From the NCBI GenBank assembly GCA_004369085.1, contig ML210541.1, forward strand, positions 1-11,066: 11,066 nucleotides of DNA. Direction: 5' to 3'. Shown piece after piece: positions 1-6,500 of the stretch. This stretch comes from Coprinopsis marcescibilis (lineage: Eukaryota; Basidiomycota; Agaricomycetes; Agaricales; Psathyrellaceae). The notes beneath the pieces are model-generated. The model saw only the letters and a list, made by a program, of their open reading frames with translations. It had not been told where the DNA came from and made no database searches. Position 1 is the first letter of the stretch; each line of letters begins with the position of its first letter. The position numbers and the translations under genes were made by a program.

Positions 1-276
1 ATAGAGCTATCCAATTGTCTTTACTGCCTCTGCAGTCTATTCCTCTATCTCTATAGCTAGACGTTATCGTCTGCGCTCTCCGGTATCATCAGGTACCGTT
101 ACTGTTGCACCCATACACTTATTCTCATAAGTCACCATGGAAAAGATGAGTGGGTGCGGGATGTGGGTGACAACCTGGGTCGTAGACGTGGCAAACAAGG
201 GGTTGATTCAGTCATGGCAGTCTCAGCCTTTGAGTCTTGAGTAAGCAATATTGATCAGAAATAAATTCAATGCGAA
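1..276. other. Retroelement segment downstream of RT-RNase H, no confident gene
   Basis: This is the stretch after the reverse-transcriptase stop in the direction of transcription (minus strand), where DIRS/Ngaro-type elements carry their tyrosine recombinase. Only a 27-codon ATG-started ORF is visible on the minus strand (216 down to 133, stop included), containing the string LRPRLSPTSR. It could be the first exon of a recombinase gene, but the possible donor after it (GTGACT) is weak and no R-H-R-Y recombinase motif falls inside the window. The rest is AT-rich and short-ORF only. I call no gene here. Confidence 0.5.
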
Positions 277-2199
277 TTAGTGGAAAAAGGGCTGTAAGCA
301 AAGCGGTAGGGTAAAGGGTGATACTACGGGGTGTCTGTGGGGAAAATTAAGCCCTCGAGAGGGTCGGTCTGCTACGTTCAATGCTGATTCTACATATTCG
401 GAGGAGATCCAGATGGAGTGTTCCTTCATCAAAGATACTACACGTCTTAATACCATGTTCTGTTCAGCATTGCGTGATTTTCCTTTTGAAAGAGCTTCTA
501 TAACACCTTGATTATCGGACTTGAAAATCAGGTGGACACCCGATAGGCTGCGAGCTATAGCGAAGCGAAGGCCAAACTCAATTGCGACGAATTCGGCCCA
601 TGAGATATCTCGACCGTTCTTCTTCCACCCGGGTTTTAGCTTCCAAGCTGCCCATGAGTCATCGAAAACAATGCCAATGCCCCAGGATGTTGACGCGTCG
701 ACCCAGATGTCCAGTGGTGATGGAGTTGGCGGTTGTTGAAGTTTCGAGCCACAGAATGTCGGAGATGCTAAAATTGCTTGCCACCATTCAATGTCTGAGA
801 GTACACCAGGGGGAACAGTGCGGGTGACAAAATTGCTGTCTGCGGAGTCGCCGGGGAAGGATGATGCAAAGCGTGTAAGGGCGGGCAAGTAGGACCGGGA
901 GTCTGGGAGTGCTAGGGAGCAGTGTACTAGAATACCAAGCACTGCTTCGGTCTGTTTCCGTGTAAATTTGGCATTGGGAACCCATGGCTCAAGCTTCTTC
1001 AAGTACTTTAGTCGCTTCTCAGTTGGTATTTCGACCGTTTTGGATACCAGGTCCCAAACAAAACCAAGGTATTTGAAGGTGGTGGCAAAGGGCTTCGTCT
1101 TGGAGGGCTTCCACAGCCATCCAAGTTCGTTTGCAATGTTGTGGATGTTTTCCAATGTGTAGTTGTAAACGGGTGTGCCATCAGGTGTGTGGTCCACGAC
1201 GATGCGAAAGAACATGAAGTCGTCGACCCAATTCTTGCATGGGCCAATTCCACGTGAGTTAAGGATGGCAACCAGTGCATCGGCGATGTGTCCAAAGACG
1301 CCGCCGGAGCTTCTCGCACCAAAAGGGGCGTCATGATCGATATACACGAGTCCTTTCCACAAGACAACAAAGTGGATTTGCTGAGATGGGCGTATTGGGC
1401 AACAGCGGAATGCAGAGTCGACGTCAAGTGTTGCCGCTTTGGTTCCCGGTCTGGCATCTATGACAAGTGCGACTATTTCTGAGAATGAGCCCCAGTCACA
1501 CTGGAACTCGTCAAGGTCGATCTCATCATTGACGGATGAGCATATTGGGTCGTTGCGAGGAAAGGAGAAATCCTGGACAATACGAAACTCACCCGGTGTG
1601 CTGGCTTTCTCGACAACGCCCAGGGGTGACGTTCTGAAGTTTCCAATGAGCCTTTGAAGGCAACAGGGGGAGAAGGGGCCAGAGTATCGTCGAAGGGAAA
1701 GTTCTGTATTTATGTGCTTATGGACAGCTTGGGGGTGTTGTAAGGATGAGGCATGATTATTAGGCATGTAACAATGATCTAGACTAGAATGAACACCCAT
1801 GTCGAAGCCGTGGGTGATTGATGATGGAATATTGTTGAATCGTTGTTGGTCACAGGGATCTAGTAATGAGATGGCAGCAGCCCATGCGTCTGCAATGAAA
1901 GGAGTGATGATGGGTGTGAGATCAGAAAGATGGGCATGATTGGGCGCTGTGCAACTTGTCGCCGCAGAGGGAGCACCAGTGCCTGCCGAATTTGCAGGTA
2001 GGTCCACTCCCACAACTGGAATACCCATTGAAACCGAAGCAGTAAGTTTCGCCTTGAACGTCGCAGGGTGGTTCACCGGGATTTCTGACAGAGAGGTGGC
2101 AAGGTTGCCCTTTGACGTTGGCGGTTGCTCTGCAGGCTTTGGAGGCGTGAGAGCGTGAGTCTCCGCAGAAGAGGCACCTTCCGGGTTTCTCGTGGCCAC
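277..2199 (-). CDS. Reverse transcriptase-RNase H polyprotein of a DIRS/Ngaro-like retroelement
   Basis: This 640-residue protein would copy the element RNA into DNA and degrade the RNA strand. RT spans roughly residues 190-400: the motif A catalytic Asp is D259 in ATLDVDSAF, the motif C pair is D326-D327 in NWVDDF (codons at 1219-1224), and motif D/E strings TKPF and FKYLGFVWDL follow. RNase H spans about 495-620 with a D-E-D-D set visible at D501 (WVDAS), E536 (SWAEF), D562 (KSDNQ) and D611 (NVADRPSRG), so both active sites look intact. The ATG at 2199 lies inside the gag zinc-finger region, and the first 92 codons overlap gag in the +1 frame. RT-like similarity begins only after the gag stop (from about residue 93, TPIITPFIADAW), so the true N terminus may come from frameshifting, re-initiation or splicing. 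No integrase follows. Confidence 0.85.
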   Translation of the reverse strand: MATRNPEGASSAETHALTPPKPAEQPPTSKGNLATSLSEIPVNHPATFKAKLTASVSMGIPVVGVDLPANSAGTGAPSAATSCTAPNHAHLSDLTPIITPFIADAWAAAISLLDPCDQQRFNNIPSSITHGFDMGVHSSLDHCYMPNNHASSLQHPQAVHKHINTELSLRRYSGPFSPCCLQRLIGNFRTSPLGVVEKASTPGEFRIVQDFSFPRNDPICSSVNDEIDLDEFQCDWGSFSEIVALVIDARPGTKAATLDVDSAFRCCPIRPSQQIHFVVLWKGLVYIDHDAPFGARSSGGVFGHIADALVAILNSRGIGPCKNWVDDFMFFRIVVDHTPDGTPVYNYTLENIHNIANELGWLWKPSKTKPFATTFKYLGFVWDLVSKTVEIPTEKRLKYLKKLEPWVPNAKFTRKQTEAVLGILVHCSLALPDSRSYLPALTRFASSFPGDSADSNFVTRTVPPGVLSDIEWWQAILASPTFCGSKLQQPPTPSPLDIWVDASTSWGIGIVFDDSWAAWKLKPGWKKNGRDISWAEFVAIEFGLRFAIARSLSGVHLIFKSDNQGVIEALSKGKSRNAEQNMVLRRVVSLMKEHSIWISSEYVESALNVADRPSRGLNFPHRHPVVSPFTLPLCLQPFFH

Positions 2200-3540
2200 G
2201 GTCGTTCCATTCTCTTTTATATGGTGAGGAGCGAAATGAGTGATCGCGACGCTGGTAGGGGTAATTGGAGCTGGGATGACGGTTTGATGATGTGGGATAG
2301 GTGTTCCGAGGGTTAATCATAGACTCTCGACGACCGGAAGCGCTGGCTTCAGCTTTGAAGTAACGGAGCTGGAGGGTATTCCATACATCCGTGTGAAGGC
2401 ACTGAGGATCAATGGGCTCGCGGATGGCCCTGCGTCTGATTTCGATGTCGTATCCAAGCCAGAGGGTCCAGTGCTCGGCTCTTGTGGTTGCCGTCAGAAC
2501 TCTCTGGTAGTGGTGAGTCCATGCGTCGTAGTCTTCAGGTAGGTGGTCGTAGATGAGTGGAAGAAGTCGTCGCCATGCTTGGTGCCATTCGTCAAAGGAA
2601 AGGCTGTACTCCTTGTCGTCGGATAGTGCTTTAGTGGAGGTGGAGATACGGCCCGTTGATGTATTTAGGACTACATTTTCATGGGTATTGTTCAATGATG
2701 CGTTGGAATATAGACAATGGGCATCCGTAAGGAGCGTAAGGGGTACGTGTGATGTCCAGCCGTCTTTCAAAACTTTAATGACTCCGTCGGGAATGACGTA
2801 GCCTGCGCCGACCGCCAAATAGCCAGACTGTCGTTGTGGCCTTATGCTCTTCGAGGTTTGATGAGGTCGGGAGTTGGTGGGTTGAACGTCACCCGGCTGG
2901 GTGGTGGTATCAAGGGTCCAATCTGTGCAAGGGCATCAATGACTGGTTCGAAGACCAAAATGGTGCTAAGACCGCATGAACAATGAAATATTTTGGTACA
3001 AAGACCATTCGTGGTAGATCGGTGCGAAGACCAGTTGGAACCAACACTGGTGGGTTCAAAGACCCAAATAACGGACATGAAGAACTAACCTTGCGCTGGT
3101 TGAAAAGGTTCGGGGTCTGGTATTGAAAACGGTGTCAGACACGCCGAGTGCTCTTGGTTAGGATGTGACTGTATGCCTCGGAAGGTGGAATCAGACAAAG
3201 CAGGTGTGGCGTTTCGATCGCTTGTGCGAGTAGATAGTGTTGTGGATGGGGAGCGTTCACGGTTGATGTCAGGGGACGTTGAACACGATCCGGGTCTCGC
3301 GTTAGGAGGTTGACGTCTTCCGTAGAGGCAAGGGTGCAGGTCGTAGAGATTGGGGTTCTCGTCTAAGTGGGTGTTGATAAGGAGTCGGAGTTGGGCCACC
3401 GAGGAGTCATCGCCATAGTTGAGACGAAAATAGTTTGCCAGCTTTACCAGATTGGGTCTGGTTTGTGACGAAACGGGTCTTTCGAAGTCGGGTTGGTCAT
3501 GTTGCTGAGCATTAGCTCGGTTTCCGCGGACTACTGGCAT
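1922..3540 (-). CDS. Gag-like nucleic-acid-binding protein, probably spliced (exons 3540-3090 and 2802-1922)
   Basis: Probable structural protein of the retroelement. Exon 1 starts at ATG 3540 and encodes a SAP-like helix-extended-helix segment (about residues 30-75, with HLDENPNLYD near its end), then a Ser/Thr/Pro-rich linker. It ends at CAAG|GTTAGT, a near-consensus donor. Joining to the acceptor GGCGCAG at 2803 keeps frame (451 + 881 = 1332 nt, 443 residues). Exon 2 has a gag-like helical segment (DEWHQAW to GYDIEIRRR, about 221-275) and a basic linker. It ends in zinc-binding motifs at about 360-440: C-x2-C-x5-H-x4-C, then C-x8-C-x5-C-x3-H, then a canonical C-x2-C-x4-H-x4-C knuckle (CSLCGDKLHSAQSC). 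The intron is long for a basidiomycete (287 nt) and has a weak pyrimidine tract. The alternative is two ORFs separated by decay or insertion. Exon 2 is secure; the splice is inferred. Confidence 0.65.
2803..3089 (-). other. Putative intron or linker inside gag, with repeated 12-mers
   Basis: On the minus strand this segment begins GTTAGT immediately after exon sequence CAAG and ends GGCGCAG. Removing it joins the two gag reading frames exactly in phase. A 78-codon ATG ORF (3078-2842) runs through it, but its sequence is explained by the repeated 12-mer described separately and resembles no gag segment. The pyrimidine tract near the acceptor is poor and no strong branch-point motif stands out, so unspliced disruption remains possible. 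Confidence 0.45.
2945..3064. repeat. Five interspersed copies of a 12-mer, GGTNCNAAGACC
   Basis: Copies begin at 2945 (GGTTCGAAGACC), 2962 (GGTGCTAAGACC), 2995 (GGTACAAAGACC), 3021 (GGTGCGAAGACC) and 3053 (GGTTCAAAGACC). Ten of the twelve positions are invariant. Start-to-start spacings are 17, 33, 26 and 32 bp, so the copies fall in different reading frames and the constraint is on nucleic acid rather than protein. The ends GGT/ACC are complementary and the TTCGAAG-type core is quasi-palindromic. A more degenerate relative (GGTATCAAGGGTCC) lies near 2907. All copies are inside the putative gag intron. Confidence 0.85.
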
Positions 3541-6500
3541 GCATAAGCGTGTGTGTTAACAGGATGTAGTGGCCAGATAGACGAAAAGAAATGTGGAGCA
3601 ATGGTTAGCTTATACTGGAATGTGTAGGCTGTCCTTGCTAGCGAAGCGGAGAGAGACATAGGACCAGTTTGACTGTGGACATCTGTGACCTGTCTGTTTG
3701 TGTTTGTTAGGGTCAGTTCTCGCTTGGCGCAAGACAAAATACATGGACTCCGTAAACTACGTCCATGTCTGTCTATTGAGATAGGGCGGGGGAGCATATT
3801 TTTGATGTCGGGCGTGGTAAGTGTCTCTGTAGCTGGCACACTCCTTGGAGTCTGCTCACACAGCAGGTTCCTGGGCATTGTTTTGGGCGCCTCTGTATCC
3901 TTCACAGATGACATGGTTTGAGCCATCGGGTCAGCAGCATTTCGACGAGTGTTTCCAAGCAATTCTTCCTGTCGCTTAATCTCTGATTTCCACTCTGCTA
4001 GTACTCGGGCAATCACAGAAGGTAGGGCTTCAACTTCGATTGTATGCTGTGGAACCTTTGTCTCTTTGGAAGAATCTTTGGGGTCACGGATCCACTCAGC
4101 TTGTTCAAGAAGGTTGATAAGGTATTGCTCCTCGAAGCGGGCTTTCCCAGATTGTGTAACACCAGGATTAATGCTGATATCAGAATCGTTCATGCTTTTT
4201 GACCTGCTGACAAGAGCAGTATTCGACTTCCGGTCTCTGTTCATCAAGGCAGATTGTTTGCGAAGGCGGTCAGCATCCCGTTCATCTTTGCACTCGTGGA
4301 TTGCTTCCCAGTTACACATGATATCTTTATGACGTTCAGAGAAGGTGTAGGCAGAATATGTCTCTTCTACTGTGGTTTTTGTGTCAATCAGTGCTTGGCT
4401 TGTGTGGAACGGCTTGAAATGTACCAATGCAAACCAGGCCCAAGCTGTGACAGAAGTCGAACGGGGTATTGAAGTTCCAATGACCTTTGGCACATACTCA
4501 TTCTGCAAGTCGCCAGAAAATTCGTTTGTATGCTGTACAAGAATGTGCGTATCACATAAGGGGTGGCTCGGAAGGAGGTTATACCTTGCAAGGACTCCGA
4601 GCCTTGAACCATGGGTATTTTTCGGTGTAGCGCGTGCATGTTTGCTCTCAAGTCGGACACAACGACAGAAGTCATAGAAGCACATGTCAATCAGCTCTAG
4701 TGGGCGATGAAGGTAATGATCCACTTGATTTGTCTCAACAAGATTACCCTTTGGTGTCACGTTAATGCGGATTGAGACAGGGGGTGAAGAATCTGATGAA
4801 TCACTGCTTCTCGGTAACTCGTTCTGGATTTCAGTGAACATTGAGCCCGAGTTGTCGTTCGAACATAGAGTGTCAGTGGTAGAGCACTGTACATGTTTGA
4901 GATCCAAGGCAGACATCATTGGTGTTGTGATATGAGATGAGATTGAATCGCCAAAACCGCGTAAATACCGAACAGCTTGTTGTGCGTGTATCTGCTGCTG
5001 ACGAGTATACTGGGAGAGACAGCGATGTAAGAGTCGTTTAGCAGCACCCACAGATGTGTCCTGTGTATCTGCTTGTCTTGTATCATTTGATAGAGACGCA
5101 ACTGCATGAGACATCAGGGACAGAACCTCGTAAGTCTTGGAGTCCATTTTCGTGATGTAGTCTGTGATATAGAACATGGCAGCCTTTGCGCTTCGTCCCG
5201 AGAGAATGCACTTGAGGTCGTGATTATTCCGGCAGAACACAAGAATGTATGGGTTAAAGAAGTTCACTGTACCATCTCGACAAAGCAAGGCCACAGTATT
5301 GGTCTTCTCATCGAAATACGATGCGTCTACGGTCTCATGGGGAAACAGAAATTTGCAACGATCATCATTACCATACTTGTGGCAGACCGCGCGACAGGTA
5401 TGCCGTTGTAAGGCTTCTCCGCTCTTCTTGATCTCTGTAGCCATCACAGAGTCCCAGTTCCTCATGATTTTGTACCATTCAGGATTGGGACTGTCAGCGC
5501 CAACGGATTCTGGCCTTGGAGGTTTCGGTGGATGCTCAATCCGTGGATTGTACGAGGGGTCAATTTCAATTTCAACTTCAGGAAGGTGGTGATGTATAAT
5601 GCTCTCAAAGAAGTCGAAGAAGCGTGTCTGGTACTCAGATGAAGCTTTCAGATGGCCATGGATTTCGGATGGATTCTCGGCACCTTCCAGAAATAAAAGA
5701 AAATGGCCGTGCAGGCCGCCTCGTTCCGTACATTCAGTAATCCCGTAAAATGCCCGGAGGCGACCCAAGATACCACCTTTCTCTTTGGAGCAGCGCCGAT
5801 GAAAGTCCCATCCGAGGAGATGCTCAAATAGCATTCGTACTGAATACTCATAGAAATCGGCAGCAGCAACAGGATCCTGTGCTAAGCGGCGTGCACGCTC
5901 ACGAGAAAGTGGCAGTTTGGGGTAACGAGCACTCAAGTCAACAGTTTTGTCACCGAACATGACCTGAAAAATTGGACTATGCACAGGGGATGGATTGAAC
6001 GTGAAGAATAGGGGTGGAAGACCGAAATATGAGAAGTAGTTTCGGATGTCAGCATGAGCGCTTATTTTTGCGGCGTAGGAACCGGGCACTTTTTCGGCAA
6101 CTGTGTTAACATAGCGCAAAAGGTCGAGAGCTCGCTTTTGCTCGCTGCTCAGCATGCCAGTGGACTTCTCATTTTCGATGATCTGAGCAACGTCAGACAA
6201 CGTTTCTGGGGTCAATGCGGTCAAGGACTGCGCAATGCGTTGGAAGCGAGAGGTATGGACAGTGAAATGAGTTTGCAGGTGAGCACGACGACGTTGGATC
6301 ATGTTCAGGACTACAAAGATATATGAGTAGTGATAGCGGAACGATCTGTCATACAGATTGAGATAGTAGGCGGCTTGACTGTCAAAGCTAAGAGCGGTGG
6401 CCCGCGATTTGTCTTCAAAGCCACCAATGCCGTATGGGAACAAGGTAGGATACATCCCGGGGATGAGCATTGGGTTGTTGTACTCGGGAATAGGATCAGC

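Larger units (their letters stand above)
1..3700 (-). mobile_element. DIRS/Ngaro-like retrotransposon, partial (right boundary approximate)
   Basis: A gag-like gene with a SAP-like N terminus and zinc knuckles is followed by a reverse transcriptase-RNase H ORF, all on the minus strand. The RT active site reads NWVDDF and RNase H ends with NVADRPSRG, a style I associate with tyrosine-recombinase retroelements of basidiomycetes rather than Gypsy or Copia. No aspartic protease, integrase or chromodomain is seen between or within the ORFs. No adenine methyltransferase domain is seen after RNase H, which would favour Ngaro over classic DIRS. The recombinase gene and the distal split direct repeats are not in the window. 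The 5' end lies somewhere upstream of the gag ATG, probably between about 3550 and 3960; 3700 is only a placeholder. Confidence 0.6.

Noticed and set aside
1..276. Tyrosine recombinase gene in the left end
   Set aside because: Only a 27-codon ORF with a weak donor; none of the catalytic residues would be inside the window.
277..2199. Gypsy or Copia origin for the RT
   Set aside because: No protease, integrase or LTR; the active-site context NWVDDF and the NVADRPSRG RNase H end fit tyrosine-recombinase elements better, though this relies on recall of the families rather than a tree.
2842..3078. 78-codon minus-strand ORF between the gag exons
   Set aside because: Its apparent repeats come from the DNA-level 12-mer motif falling in different frames, and it lies within a segment best explained as an intron.
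3700..3770. Hairpin at 3741-3768 as the Helitron 3' end
   Set aside because: No CTRR follows at the expected 10-12 nt distance on the minus strand (ATTTTGTCTTG instead).
3531..4200. Degenerate Pif1 helicase in the C-terminal tail of the Rep ORF
   Set aside because: No GxGKT/S-type Walker A, Walker B or Q motif can be seen; the tail is Ser/Thr-rich and protein-family-free.
3950..4480. Plus-strand ORFs of 72-130 codons opposite Rep (also at 5106-6741)
   Set aside because: Antisense shadows of the long Rep frame with no independent signals.
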